Assembly: GCA_037576215.1 (NCBI GenBank)
Contig: JBANDB010000006.1
Location: 3,410,001-3,474,000 of the forward strand
From: Armillaria gallica
Lineage: Eukaryota; Basidiomycota; Agaricomycetes; Agaricales; Physalacriaceae
Length of the DNA: 64,000 nucleotides
Reading direction: 5' to 3'
Shown here: piece by piece, positions 1 to 12,544 of the stretch
Layout of the letters: every line of letters starts with the position of its first letter
Numbering within the stretch: position 1 is the stretch's first letter
Made by a program: the position numbers and the translations under genes
The notes under the pieces: generated by a model
Database searches by the model: none
Told to the model about the DNA's origin: nothing
The model's input: the letters and a program-made list of their open reading frames with translations, nothing else

Positions 1-205
1 CAAAGTACTGGATAGTCTTCGTATCGGAAATCGACAAATTTTAGGAGGAGTATTCGTCTGATCAGAGGATGTAATCACTGTTTAGAGGTCAGTTGACAGT
101 GATGGCACCAGGATAATAGACGTACTGGTCTGGCATTAAGTTCCGACACCAACCTCTAATTTTCTGAGAGGATATCTGTCTTGGCCGTCTGGTGAAGTAG
201 CCTTC
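1..205 (-). pseudogene. GT32 glycosyltransferase relic, truncated by window start
   Basis: Reading the minus strand, bases 160-200 encode LLHQTAKTDILSE followed by a stop. This matches the start of the GT32 / DXD sugar-transferase domain (family form IIHQTxKTDxLPEKW). A candidate intron of about 45 nt with GTACGTC donor follows at roughly 84-126. The downstream catalytic part is cut by the window edge or eroded. The same relic recurs at 12545, 17925, 33209, 49640 and 62690. Confidence 0.6.
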
Positions 206-2766
206 CGTTCTACCCGGCCATAGCGGTCAAGTGGAGGCACATTCCGTTGCTGCCATCTACCCACTCGCTAGCAGGCCCAACTCGATCTCCGCCTAGCGAC
301 TGATCCTCTTTGATGCGCGCCTAAACGTTGTGATCCTCCCTGAAAGCCTGTCAGCACAAGACGCATCGCCACCGACTTCATCCACCTACCCAATCTACAA
401 CCCCTACACAGGACTCGACCTCATTCACTCCCGACCCATCCCCGTCTACGCCCTCCCCAGCGCCACCTCTCATCTCGTCTCGACGTCGTTCCCCGTTTTC
501 AACATCGACCGTCGCCATCAGCCTCTATGGTGGAGGCATCGAGTCTCGGATGGCTGCGAAATCGTCTCCGAGTCCCAGAAGAGTCAGGGAAGAACAGTGG
601 GTGTTGTCAAATGGAGGGGATGTCCTTCACGGACGCAGGGAGGATAGTCGATGTCACGAAATGGAGGAGATGGCGTTCGGGACGTGAACAATTTCAACGA
701 GACCCATCCTTGTGGGTTCGGATGCGGACGCGGAGTGTCGCCGTGCGGGCATGAGTGGTCTGTATAGCCAGCACGCCGTCAGAGGAGAGATGCAAGGCTT
801 TTAAGAGACGACGCACTGTAAATAAAATATTACTGAAGTTCATTAAATACCTTGAATAGATCTCCCATTCCAAGAGAAACAGACGCGAGCTGTTGCACCA
901 GTCAGTTGGAAGGTTTACGCGTGAAAATCGGTATAGAACCTACCATTCTACCTCGAGAGCTCCGGTCGAGAGAACAAAAATGGTCGGCGCCCAACTTAGA
1001 GCCAAGACGAGCGAAAATCAAAGAATCCCTAGCGTAAAAGAACGATGAGAATGTCGAAAGAAAAGAGCCAAGCACAACACTTATCATGCCTATAGTCGAG
1101 GGTGGTAGGACGCGGACCTGCAACCGTGATGTTAGTCACACAGTCGACGAACTCTGCACGGCCGGCGTCGACAAGTAGACGAAGAGTAGACGAGGAGCCG
1201 AAGTGAAGAAGAGGAGATAAGGGACAAAGGGAGAGAGAATGAACTGGAGCTGCAAAATCCCATCCAAAACAGGATGGAAATTCAACGAAACCCTGCAGCT
1301 TGATCGAAACGGCTGAACTCGAATCTTTACACTCTCTATTTCCGAAGGAGCATCGAACGAGGAGTGCGTAGGTCGTGCGCTTAAATCATCTCGAGACGTG
1401 CCACTGATTATTACCTTCTTTCAACCTGCAGACTGGGAGCCAAGGGACTCGGAGGAGCACTTTGAGATACTTGATATACTTCTGGGTCATCCTCAAACAG
1501 CGCCTGAGAGGACGTGTGCCAATGTTAGGAATTATTTCGGGTGAAGCTGTGTTTCATTTTCAGCTTAAACATATTCGATGACCTCAGGGAGCTACTGAAC
1601 GGACTCGAGATGGAGAATCGTCGAGACCCTACGCTAACCATCGGCCTCAAGCTCCCTCCGTACGTGTATCAACAGCAGACGTGCTGAACTGGCCGACTTC
1701 TCCACCGCTACGATGGGCACGGGGAGGCGTGGATGAAGAAGTGCAGCCCATTTGCATTTCCTACGCCCACGAATATGTTGGGGAACTCTTTATTGTACCC
1801 TTGCAGCTGCAGGTCTTTTTGAATGTCTTTTTCATAAATGTCTCTCCCCCTCCTGCGTGTAGTGTCCTTCCGCCCACCCATTCGGCCGAATTGCATGGAA
1901 CGAGGCATGTTTTCTTTATTTCTAGTGCTATGTAATCCCCTAACTTGATGATTTCTGCGCTTCCCAAAGTCTGTATTCATAGGATCCCGCCTTTCACGTG
2001 TAAACCTTGCAAAGGCCAACCTCGCCGCACCGTCTTCGCCCTATCTTCCTACAATGCCCTTACATATATTCCTCCACTCGCTACACGTCAATCGGCGTAA
2101 TTATCACCCACTGCAATATTGTCGTACAAACACGACCACATATGTCGCCTATCAGGGCCGCCATCATCCGGGAGTTCAATGACAATGGTAACTGCGACGA
2201 CGGCGCGATGGGTTATAGGGCTTGGTTTCGCGAATAAAGACCAGTGCTGGGTATAGATCTCATTGAAGGTATGTCTTCTTTCCGTAATTTGTGTCCTTCT
2301 TGCTGATCAAGCCTTCCTTTAGATTCTTGCCTTGTGAACACAGTTTCAGAGTTACAGGTTTATCCTATATACACCTACTTGTAAAGACCGGAATACATAT
2401 GGAGTATACTAGATGTACCTGACACTTAATATAGATATACATGTCGAATTCTGAGTTATGTCCATCCTTCAAGGATTGACACGCCAAAATTCTGACTGTC
2501 CTTGCGGCTTCCCTTTCGAATTTTCTCTCGTAGTTTCAATGGCGAGCTCATAATCACTCATCCTGGAGGGCCAATTTGCCGTTATCCTCGTCCTGGGACT
2601 GTGGGTTGGGTAGTTGCTCTCTTTCCTCCTCGCTCCACCGCCAACAACCCTACGGTCCTTTGTGGACACCAACCCATCTCGAAGCATTAACAACGGCAAA
2701 CAGAGAGCGCAAGATGAAAGGCCGAAGGAGAACACCGCAGCTGCACTCCGTTACCATATATTATGC
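206..2766. other. Unit sequence without a convincing gene
   Basis: The first part (about 206-1500) is the block upstream of the GT32 relic. It recurs at 13040-14050, 18140-19010, 33960-35100, 50040-51400 and 63110-64000. The open frames in it change length and frame between copies, so it does not behave as coding DNA. The part from 1560 to 2740 matches 51780-52990. A minus-strand frame at 1761-1967 resembles one at 51842-52180 but diverges in length, and I do not recognise it. Confidence 0.5.
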
Positions 2767-5700
2767 CTATCGTAGAAAAATCTGTCTTCTCATCTGCGTT
2801 CCGCATCCCATGGGCACAGACAGATCCCGATCAGTCGACAAGTTCGTGAGTGACGCGGAAGCACCGTAATCGCAAATCAATGGAGTATTCTCGTCTTGAG
2901 TCCATACACTTGAAATCGACTCGCGGTGGATGGAAACCACAGCACAATTTGTTGCTGCACCAGACTGAGAAGGAAGTGTAGATGCATGAAGGAGGATCGC
3001 ATTTACACACAGCCCCAGAGGTGGGTCATCATCGAGGACCACTGTGTAGGCTGAGGCGTTGGAAGCTTCAGATACTCGGAAGATGGCACCGTTGTGCTCG
3101 TGATCCAGCTGAAATTCCTCCCTGAAGGATATTAACGTGTACTCCCCCTCAAGACCAGCGGCAGTACACAGGACATCAGAATCGACCTCCAAGGTCCCAA
3201 TAGACGAAATACTTCGTGGAGCCTATCTGAAGCCCTCAAACATGAGCTTGGGAGCAGATGTAAAGGGAAGACCACGAGGGACCTTGCGGATGAGCAGGAG
3301 AAAGGCCCTCATGCGGTCATCTGCCAACCGGTAATCATACAGTTCTCCCGGATCAAGCCCAAGGAGGCCAGATATCGCGACGGTCTCGTCTTCCGCCTTG
3401 CTGGTTGCCCGACCCTCCAGATAGCCGAGTATCTGTCCCAAGGTGTGGATCGAGTCGTCTGTTGCCGGCTGCATGAGGAATGCCACTGATTCAGCGACAC
3501 CTCTCATGGATGGGGGGGTGATGGTGAGGCCTGGGAAGCTCGAGATGCGGAATCCTTCATCAATGATACCGCCCAGGAAGGTCGACGCCTCGACCTGCTC
3601 ATCCGAGATCTGGAAGACAAGCCTTCGGGCAAGCATACCTTCCTGCAGCGTCCACAGCCGTTGCATCCACCCTGACATCTTGATACGGAACAGCTTTTCC
3701 GTGGCGTGCATCGAAGGTGGGCATGCACTGATACCCGCATCAATGACTAGTACCGTATGTGCCTGCCTGTATGTCCGTGCCATCATCCTGATGGCCTTCT
3801 TCCTTAACTTGCGCAGCTCGGGGACGCAGAGCGCGTCCATCCAGAACGCCCCGCCTGGGATGAGTCGCGACGTAAGGCTCGCGATCCTTGCTACTTGACA
3901 GGCAGGCAGTCCCTTCTCAGTGGTGCTGCCCAAACCGTCGGCCCAGACGTGTGAGATCGCGATATAAGGGCCAGATGACGCTCTGCGTACGGTCATTCCT
4001 GATTCATTAACCAATATGACAGGGATCTCATCTTCCTCCAGGAAATCCATGACACGGTCGTTAGACGGGATGAGATATTGGCAATTCCCATCGCAGGTGG
4101 CGGAGTGCCGGTTCTTGTATGTCCCACCATCGACGTTGTAGAACCCGCAAATGTCGGGGGTACAACCACGGTGCTCGTCAGGATGCTCCCGTACGGGCGG
4201 GTCACATGTTGTGGCGTAGGCGAGTAAGGAGAGTGTTCGAGGCACGATTTTGTGTACGGAGAAAGGACACCAACCCATATCGATGAGCATCTCGATGTAG
4301 GTGTCGGCAAGAATGCTCTTCGTGAACGTACCCAGAGATGGCTCCCCCAGGATGCCTGCCAGGTAGGCGCATTCTGATAGTGTCTCCAGAATTGTCCCGG
4401 TGATGCAGAGAATGTGCTCTGCTTCCCCCTGGGGAATTCCACCGCGCTGCAAGGTCTTGCGCCGTGCGAGACATTCCTCTGCAAGTCCACTGTTCGCCCA
4501 AGAGAGAGTGTTCTGGATGCGAATGGACCACGCCTCTGCTGACTGCTGATCCTTCTGCTTGACCGCGAGGAAACGGATAAGCCAATTGGCAAAGACGAGT
4601 ATTGACATCATGTCGCTTGTCAATACTTTCCGTTTGTTCTTGCCACTGGAAAGCAGAAAATCTTCTGGAATGCGGACGTTAAAGACAGCCTCTAGCAGAC
4701 CGAACGTCATGGCACTTTGCCAGAGCGCCGCGTCATCTCTCTTGCTAGCTCCGCGTTTACGTCTGAGCTTGGTGTAATCGCCGAGCGTGTCGCATAGATG
4801 ATGCCCGTCATGGCTGCATTCAAGCCACGCCATGGAAGGGAAAAAGACATATTCTCTGTGCAGGTGTTTGTGCAGCGGGTCATTGAGAGTGCGAGACGAA
4901 AAGTCGACAGCGCACTCGCCTGTAAGGCCTAACCCCAGAAATATGAAGCCAGTTGAGCACGTAATATTCGGCTGTACTCACCAACTAGCGACATATCAGG
5001 TTGTTCCATGCGCGCCGCTGACGACCATGGCATAGGAGACCACTCAGCCGTCCATCGAAATTTGCGCTCTTCTTCCCAGCATTCATTTAGGATGCTGAGG
5101 AAGCAGGCGGTGTTTGTCTCGGAAAGCGGAGATTCTCCGTCAACAGGCAACGAAGAGCAGGTTATAGCAACAAAATCGAACACATCAGGTTCATATCCCT
5201 CGTAGCCTAACACTTGCATTCTGTAGAGAGCACTCTCTGCGCGTTCGACCAGGATGTCTAGTAGTTCTGAGAAGGAGGTACCGTAGTCTGTCACGGGTTC
5301 GCTTGCAGAAGAGGCCAATGATGCCGACTGAGAAGTGAAGAATTCCTGAGCTGCGGCATACAAGAGTTTCCAGCCCTCCCATTGACCATTGAATGATACA
5401 TCGGATTGGTTGAGGGTAGACTGACTTGCAGCCTTTTGGACGACTGATACCATAAAGACCTTAGACGTCCTCACGGTTGTGTATAACACGAAACAAACCC
5501 AAAGCTCACCTCTGCTTCATGCCAGTTGGTTCTGATCGAGAAAGACGGGACGTCCACAGCCCCTGGACCTGACGCTAGTGGGACAACTTCGTGGGAAGTC
5601 ATTGAATAAGCAGATGGAATGAATTTTCTAATCAAGCTGCGTAGCACCTGCACGAGTCGAAAACAGGCCATGAACGACTTGGACGAAAGACCTGGAGTTA

Positions 5701-5770
5701 ATGCATCGTGGATCACTGCGAGGCTCCGAATCGTTCGTAGACAAACAAGATTGACAAAGCATGTACCCAC
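2767..5770 (-). pseudogene. HET1-A: large HET-domain protein, one nonsense codon
   Basis: This is a paralogue of HET1-B. HET-domain proteins of filamentous fungi act in allorecognition and regulated cell death. Three exons can be placed on the minus strand: about 5770-5510, 5459-4982 and 4919-2767, with GT...AG introns of 50 nt (5460-5509) and 62 nt (4920-4981). HET motifs are present: AISHVWADGLG, WMDALCVPELRKLRKKAIRMM and RLWTLQE. The frame is broken once, by TAG at 3223-3225 where copy B has TGG (Trp), so the last ~150 residues would be lost. Downstream codons continue in the same frame to 2767. One 3-nt insertion near 3115 keeps the frame. The nonsense change is C to T on the + strand in a CpA context. 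Because the HET core lies upstream of the stop, a truncated product with an intact HET domain is possible. The 5' end is unresolved. Confidence 0.85.
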
Positions 5771-8279
5771 GTGGCACGCATCCGGTCTGGGCTTACAACT
5801 AACTATCGAGTACTTTACTTTGTAATGATATAGTAAAATAATACACACTTTTTCAATTGATATTAATCTGCTGTTCATCTTGAAATGGAAGAGACCTAAC
5901 TAGTACGAGCTTTATTGTCCCGTTCGCGTCACCGTCCGCAAGAGATATTCTTCAATCATACGGTGCCTGATCAGTCAAGCATCTGGTCAGATTGTTAACT
6001 ATCCATTAATTCCTGTGAACACCAAAGCATACCTTTTAGTGAAGAAGCAGGAATATATATTCTCCTGTTCTGCATCCTTCCTCCCTTTTCTCCGACCCTC
6101 AATTTGAGGTGATGAATTCCGTTCAGCACCGCCACAGGGTATCAATTTCCGATGAGGGAAGGAGGGAAGGAGGGAGGATGGGCCACGGGAGGAGAGACCC
6201 ATCCACGCTCTGTGCCTTCTATCCGTCAACACGCGCACCCCTCCTCATCTCACCTTGCGACCGAGGAAACTTTTCTGATGCAGGTCGAGAAGGATAGATC
6301 GACTTCCATTGCGTGGAAGAATACTCAAATTTCAATCGAGCTTCATGGAAAGGAAGGAGACTAGTGCGCTCATCTAAGCAATTCTTCAACGGTCTAAACA
6401 AGGAATGAGCTTACCTGCCGGGGAAAGAACGTCTGCCCAGACAATGGAGAACTTGAAGCCCAGCGCTACACCGCTTGATTTGTCATTGAACGACATCAAA
6501 ACGACTTGATGACTGAAGAGTTCGCCTCAGAGAGGCGCGCCGTATTTGACAGACCTTACGCTATCCCGGTTAGGATTACTACTGACCCTCTCGACGACGT
6601 TGTGCACCCTCAAGTATGTGCCTAGTACGGTCGTCCGTCATTCTCCGAGGATTCCTCATGGTACGATGGAGAATCGTCGGGAAAAGCGAAGCGGGAACCA
6701 TGACGAGGAGCTAGGGATCCGTCTAATCCTCGAACAGCCAGGGAGACACGCCGTCTTCGACAGACCATTACCACGGACCCCGTAATGCATCCTCACGTAC
6801 AGCAGACGACGAGCCGGAGACGACGAAGTACTTGGGGAATTTCATCCAAGGTGATCATACCACCTCCTCGCTGAACGAGAGGGACCCAACAAGACTCCCT
6901 GCCTGCGGGAACATAGTTTGATTGTGCGCAGCCGTGATGACGGACTTCTGCCGGGGATGCGTCCACTATGTTTCCATCGTCATTCCACTAGTGGTACCGA
7001 CGTCTTTGTTAGCTTTATTCCGGCGACCACTCAAGGAAAGTGGACTGATAGAATTATTGGTAGCCGACATTTCCATTCGAGGCGGGATTTCACGAGCGAC
7101 AGCTTGGCGATGGGAGAGGAACCTGGAAGCAGAGAACTGGGGCCAATGTTGAAGCTCGCACCGGCACCGTCCTTGGGTTTGTGGATAGTCGAGTTGTACA
7201 GAGGCATTCAATTTCGTGGTATTTCTGAATCCCTGGGGATTTAAATGATCTCGCGGAATAGGGATGAATTCTGCAGAAACGCATAAGAAAGAAAAGGAGG
7301 ACGAGGAGAAGATGCCATACCGTCCGTCCCATCCACAAACCCCCGTGGATCGCGACAGCCCCTTTTCCTGGATGGCTACTTATAACCTTATAACGCCTGT
7401 ATATATATCAGCAGGTTGGGGTACACACCGAAAAACATTTACTAGTGGCCTAATTCCCGTGCCCGTCCGTGGAAAGGATGGGACCGCTGCTTTCTTGCTT
7501 CCCTATCGCAGCGTGAACTCGAAGCCGGTGGGGACTAAATATCGGCCTGAGAAACTGTAAGAACCCGTTCCAGGGCAATAGAGCTACTGTCATACCTCTG
7601 GAGATTCGACAAAATTCGGGGCGCAAGCGGAGCTGATCGAGAGCCTGGTGCGCTGACGTTCGGCGGCAAGGACACCAAAAAAAAAGGTTTATTAAGGAAT
7701 CCACATCCATCAAGTATTGGCGTACGGGAACAAACGGGCGATTCAGATAGAGTTGATTCCTGGTAGCTCCTGGACGCGAAGCCATACGTGGAGCCTATTA
7801 TCCCGAACTTGTCTGCATCTCTTGTTGTAAATTATGCTTTCTACGAGATAGAAAGCAACGTACGTGGTAATGTTTGCTCCCCGCCTTGTACGCCGAGTAA
7901 TCCGTCCCTGTGGGCCTTCCAGGAGGACATAGGATGCGTTGTACGCGTCGACATTGATACGTCTGGAACTGTCTCCAGAACAAATTCGCTCGTTGTCCAG
8001 GAAGATGAAGAGGATAGTCGCACCAGAAGAATGAGACAGGATATAGCGTGGTGGTGGTAGTGAAGGTTCGGACATTTTTGCCGATCTTGCCGATTTCACT
8101 TTGCTAACCACCGTCAATGTTTCTTGATATTTCACAGTGCCTGAAATCTAGTTCTACCCTCGACGAGGAACGCTATGCTAATACAACGCTGGACTGGTAT
8201 GTACAATTGATACTGCATTAACTTTCCACTAAGTATGAATTCAGGTAGTCGAGGGTAGCAAGGAGCTATTGACATGGCG
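5771..8279. other. Conserved intergenic block of the unit
   Basis: This block is almost identical to 56010-58500. I found no gene I can defend. A purine-rich tract lies at about 6150-6178. A minus-strand open frame at 7743-8135 (130 codons) is partly preserved at 58043-58357 and 35997-36269 but is frameshifted in both other copies, so it is either a recently dying gene or chance. A possible plus-strand intron (donor GTATGT, acceptor TTCAG) at about 8197-8246 is kept in all three copies, just upstream of the oxidoreductase relic. Confidence 0.4.
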
Positions 8280-9010
8280 CGTGAATTCCTGAAGATTGCA
8301 GCTCACGGGCGGGGCGGAGCTTCCATATCCGCTAGTTAACTTACAGGAATCCCACTCAAGGCATACTCGGCATTCCGGCTGTACACGCACACACCCTATC
8401 TCCATCCACGACACCATACTCCCCGCAGCGATATCTACACCAAACACGTCGTCTCGCTACCAACGGTTGGACGTCTTGCCTCTCTGTGTCAATGCGGGAA
8501 AAGGTCGTTCCCGCGCGAGGCCCTATGACTGCACAGTGCACGGGAACGGGGTACGCGGTCGTTTGTGCTGCCGAGGACTATCTCACCCAACAATCGCCTG
8601 ACCCTGCAACACTCGGTGAGAAACCACACGCAGAGCTTATGTGGCATCATGATGGGCACCCCGTCCTTCTTTGATGCTGTGGGATATGCTGACAACGAAT
8701 TTCGAGCGTCGGCATACCTTGTTGGGGCACTGGCAGTGCATTTCGGTAAATGGTGGGGAGGATGATGGCTACTTTGACAGAGGACGCGTCGAAGGCTGCG
8801 TGGTCTGGCATATTGGGCATCTCCGCGGATGGACCACCATAGACCTTCAAAATTGTCGGGCGGGTTGGAGGGAAGGGAGTGGATTGTGGCGGGCTACTCG
8901 GGCGAGGGAATGGTCCACGCGTGGATGAACGTAAAGGAGTTGGCATATATGGTGTCGGGCAAAGATGTTGACTGGCTCCCCACCCATTTCGCAAAGATGG
9001 GGAAAGGCAA
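8280..9010 (+). pseudogene. FAD-dependent oxidoreductase (DAO family) relic, copy A
   Basis: Fragments in shifting frames match the C-terminal half of fungal D-amino-acid-oxidase-like FAD oxidoreductases. MREKVVPARGPMTAQ at about 8490 is the segment after the substrate-domain strand. YSGEGMVHAWM at about 8898 is the C-terminal FAD-binding glycine motif, followed by a stretch like KELAYMVSGKDVDWLP. The N-terminal GxGxxG nucleotide-binding part is not present upstream, and frameshifts separate the pieces, so this is a truncated pseudogene. Equivalent relics lie at 14140, 21690, 36470 and 58505. Confidence 0.7.
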
Positions 9011-10039
9011 ACATCGCGTGGCTCCAATATACGTCGGAAAATTCGAACAATCTATTCCTCGCCTTCGTGCTTCGGCGCACCCTCTACGACCTTTTATTCT
9101 CATCCTACCACCAAGATCCTACTACACCGGCTTATGGACAGCTCTTCTATCATTCGTTGTGATAGAATCTTTATCCCGTTTGTTCACCTCAGTATTACTT
9201 CCATCCAATGCAGTGCCCTCCGCTCATTTATTCAAGACGTTGCTATTACGACACGCAACCAATAGCTCGATCTCCCATCAATGGACAATCACGCCATCTC
9301 CAGCCCCGTGTAGGACCACCCTAAAATCCACCCTGTTTTTCCTCCTCGCTTTCCAAAACCAACCGTTCTCGCTCACATTGCAACTAATAGTCACCCTCAA
9401 GGAACCTGGGTGCTACGACGCAATCCCCCTTACCATCACGACTTTGCCTCTCCAACGCTGGATAGAACACGTCGACACACTATTCAATCGGTTCTTCGTT
9501 GTTCCCAGCAATGAATACCTTTCACATTGGCACGACGTATTGTCAACGATTGATTGGAACGGTATGTGGACTATGAGAATGTGCCTCGTCGCGATGTAGC
9601 CGAAATCGCGTAGTAATTCGATGCGGTGTATATCAGCCATACAACGCCAAAAGGCTCATCAGCAACTCAGACTTGGACCTCGCGAAAAGGACCTTTGCCA
9701 ATCACGTCTGTCGAGTCTGGGACAGCACTGAGTGAATTCATCAGGCATGTCTGAAATCGACGGTCAGTCGTTCAAGATAAATCTGAATACGACGTTGAAC
9801 GCACTCAGATACACAGAATTCCTCCGCTGAATTTCTTGATGTAGTAGGCCTTCTACCCAAGTTGTTGGTCTGTTGGTGAAAAGAGTCAGAATTCTCCGGG
9901 AGACGATTGAAAGCAATCAGAGTTGGTAAGTTTTGCGATACCGTTGGCGTTTCTATCACCTGGCGCCGCTGCACTGTATTTAACCACAGAATGAATTGCA
10001 ATTGGGTACAAAAAGTTATCAGAATGTGAGTATTCACAA
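9011..10039. other. Conserved block between DAO relic and HET2
   Basis: This block recurs at 22830-23280 (diverged), 37210-37950 and 59180-60183. The longest open frame (8829-9599, 256 codons, +) is not kept open in the other copies and starts inside the DAO relic, so I do not call it a gene. The DNA just 3' of HET2 (9850-10039) is well conserved between copies and may hold its terminator. Confidence 0.45.
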
Positions 10040-11876
10040 TCAAGCAAGAATACTACGAGACTCTGCAGATACACCTAGTTCTTTTAGCCGCTTTATTTCA
10101 TTCCAGTCAGTCATTTTAAACGCAGACACTTTCTTGAACATCTTGCTGGGCAGTCGTCGCCCGACTACCCAATATTGCGGCGGATACATTCCGTGCTCCC
10201 ATACGAATGGATGGCTGCCGAGCAATGTGTACGTGTCTTCGGGTATCGGGTACTGGTGGCTGGCAAGGATGTTAAATGTATGCGCTGTCCCGTCCGCATC
10301 TTCAACAATCAACTTTCCGCATCGATCAATCCCTTCTTCACCTCCTACCGCCAATCCGCACACAAACCCACTTTCAATGTTGAACCCTTCGCACCAGTCA
10401 TCATCATCCCTCCCAACACGGTTAATTGATTCACTATGATCATTAGGTAGAGGCTTGGTCATGACCTGCTCCCATGATGGTCTCCATTTCTTGCATCCAG
10501 TTCCAGGTTCAGGATAGGTGAAGAGCAGTTGGCCCCGATTGGGTGATACCATCTCATTTATAAGTGCTGTCCACGCATCCTCCAGAGATTGGCTCTCATA
10601 ATATGCCGGTATTGAGTACGTCCACAGAGAAAATGTTAGTCCGATGACTTTGTCTACAGGGTTCGTTGATATCCGATCCTGCATTGCAGATAGCGCATGA
10701 TACACTTTGGCAAGTGGAATCTCTGCAGACTCGAGCTGCTTGTGAAATCTTGTTAATATCTTGTCCTCGTAGTTTCCTGCCTCATCTATTGGTTCGGCAT
10801 TCATCGGTCCATCTGGTGTATCCCCGGCGATCGTCCTCTTGTAGCCGACCTCCTGCATTGTCCATGCTCGCCTAAACCAACATCGCTCACTCTCCAAGTC
10901 ACCCTCCTTCAAACTCAAAGGCAGACCCAGCCCGCTCAAATAGCACACCACGTATGCGTCCAGATATATCGCTCCGATGGTAGGCACGTCCAGTTTCCAC
11001 TCTTCCACACGCAGATCCTCCTTTGGCCCTCCTCTCTGTCTCAAGCAGAGAACATCCAGCCATGTGTATTTCACTCCTAGGTTCAGCATTTCAATCCGGA
11101 TGAGATCGAGGTTGGCACCTTTCGGGGTGGGCACCGGCCATTCACGTCCATTGATAGGAGTCCACACGTCGTCGCGATCCGCCTCATCCACCCAAGCATG
11201 TGATATTGGTCGTAACACTGTGGATGCCCTGCAGCTCCACCATGGGACCACACGGTTACTGTACAGATCCCACACTCGTCGAGGCTTCATTGTAACTGGG
11301 TAGATGATCCGGCTACCATCGAGCGCATTTCTTCGCCAATTTATGTCCTCCGCTTCATGTTTCTGTAGCTTCATCTGAATGTCAGTGACTCCACTGTTGC
11401 ACCATGCCGAGCGCAGACGGCCATATGCAGTTCCAAAGTCGTAGTTCTGTACAATGAAGTCTTTGAGAACAAAGGAGAGGGATGGGGTATCCAATGTGTA
11501 TGAGGTTCCGAGTGTGGTGTTGAGTAAATCCAAGAGGTCCTGAATGCCAAGACTAGAGCAGAGAGTGTCGGCGAGGGAGGATGATATTACGGGCTTTCTG
11601 CCGGTGTATGCCCGTTGCTTTGGAACCTTTACGGATTCTTCCGTTTGCCCGGTTTCTTTCTGGGAGGAGATCGTGACTTCGGGTAGAAGCGGAAGAGGTG
11701 CATCGGTATAGCTGCTATGGGTGTCACTGCTATCGGCGTCACTGGTCTCGCCACTATCGGAGTTGCGATCAGCCTGCAGATCCTGAAATCTGTTATGCAT
11801 TGTCGTCCATGCGATCTTCTACATGATTACTCACCTCTTCTAGTGATTGGGGGAGCATGTTATCGGACTCGGACAT
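10040..11876 (-). CDS. HET2-A: HET-domain protein, two exons, intact
   Basis: Model: exon 1 11876-11835 (14 codons), intron 11834-11783 (52 nt, donor GTGAGT, acceptor TTTCAG), exon 2 11782-10040, giving 594 residues. The start was chosen because the splice joins the frames exactly and both copies at 47143 and 60184 keep the same start, donor and acceptor. The N-terminus is rich in Ser/Thr/Asp. The HET domain core follows: PISHAWVDEADRDDVW near residue 205, WLDVLCLRQ near 250, and RRAWTMQE near 315. These correspond to the three classic HET blocks. The C-terminal ~250 residues have no domain I recognise. HET domains trigger regulated cell death in fungal incompatibility, so a cytoplasmic recognition or executioner role is inferred. 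Compared with copies B and C, replacements cluster in short patches (see findings). No membrane segment is visible. Confidence 0.87.
11783..11834 (-). other. Intron of HET2-A
   Basis: 52-nt intron with donor GTGAGT and acceptor ATTTCAG. Length, both splice sites and the candidate branch region (CATAAC) are kept in copies B (61939-61990) and C (48904-48955). The exons join in frame. Confidence 0.8.
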
Positions 11877-12544
11877 CCACTTGTCTACAGCAATTTTCGT
11901 TTTTACTAGGCACAGCTTGAATTAGGATAGATAACAGCAATGATCAGTTGTACTTACGCTTGACAAATATCCAGTAGGACCTGGCGTTGTATAGAAACCT
12001 GTTATGTCGAGCTGTTGAGGTTCAAGGCGTAGTTGCATCAAGGCGCTAGCATCATGTTCTTCACGTGCTATTAAGATGCAAGAGACGCCGACCGCCCAAT
12101 GGTGCTGGATAATATCAATTGATATCAGTGTTAGTTGCCAGCATAGGGAGATTCGGCAAAACAAGTCAGTAAACACCGAACGTAAATAAGGCTCTGTGGA
12201 GAGCTAACTGTTCGTTGTAAATAAGGAAAGTTGAGGTAAATAAGGTGTTGTCCAATATTTCCGCAACCAGAGTCGATACGAGAGGAATAAGCAACTATAG
12301 TTGGATTATTAAAGTAACCGTCCTCTGTACAGAAATTAATCCGAAGAGAACAAGGATTTACCAAAACGGTGCGTCAATAATTCGACTTCATAGCTTGGCC
12401 CCTCCTGAGGGACTACGGGTGGAAAGCAATGTCCTGGAGATCCATCAGGGGAACAACGGTGGTATCATCAGTCATCATCGGCACTCGTTTCGCTTTTGCA
12501 CTTCCTGCGGATAATCCTGCAAAGTCTTCGAGTTCGATCAAAAG
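11877..12544. other. HET2 upstream region
   Basis: Promoter side of HET2-A. It is related to 48998-49640 and 62033-62690 but with several indels. No open gene is visible. It ends at the junction with the GT32 relic. Confidence 0.5.

Noticed and set aside
6546..6785. 79-codon frame with identical translation at 56789-57028
   Set aside because: The whole surrounding block is nearly identical between copies A and B, so identity does not indicate coding constraint.
8829..9599. 256-codon open frame on the + strand as a gene
   Set aside because: It starts inside the DAO relic in one of its frames and is interrupted in the two other copies of the unit; no domain is seen beyond the FAD motif fragment.
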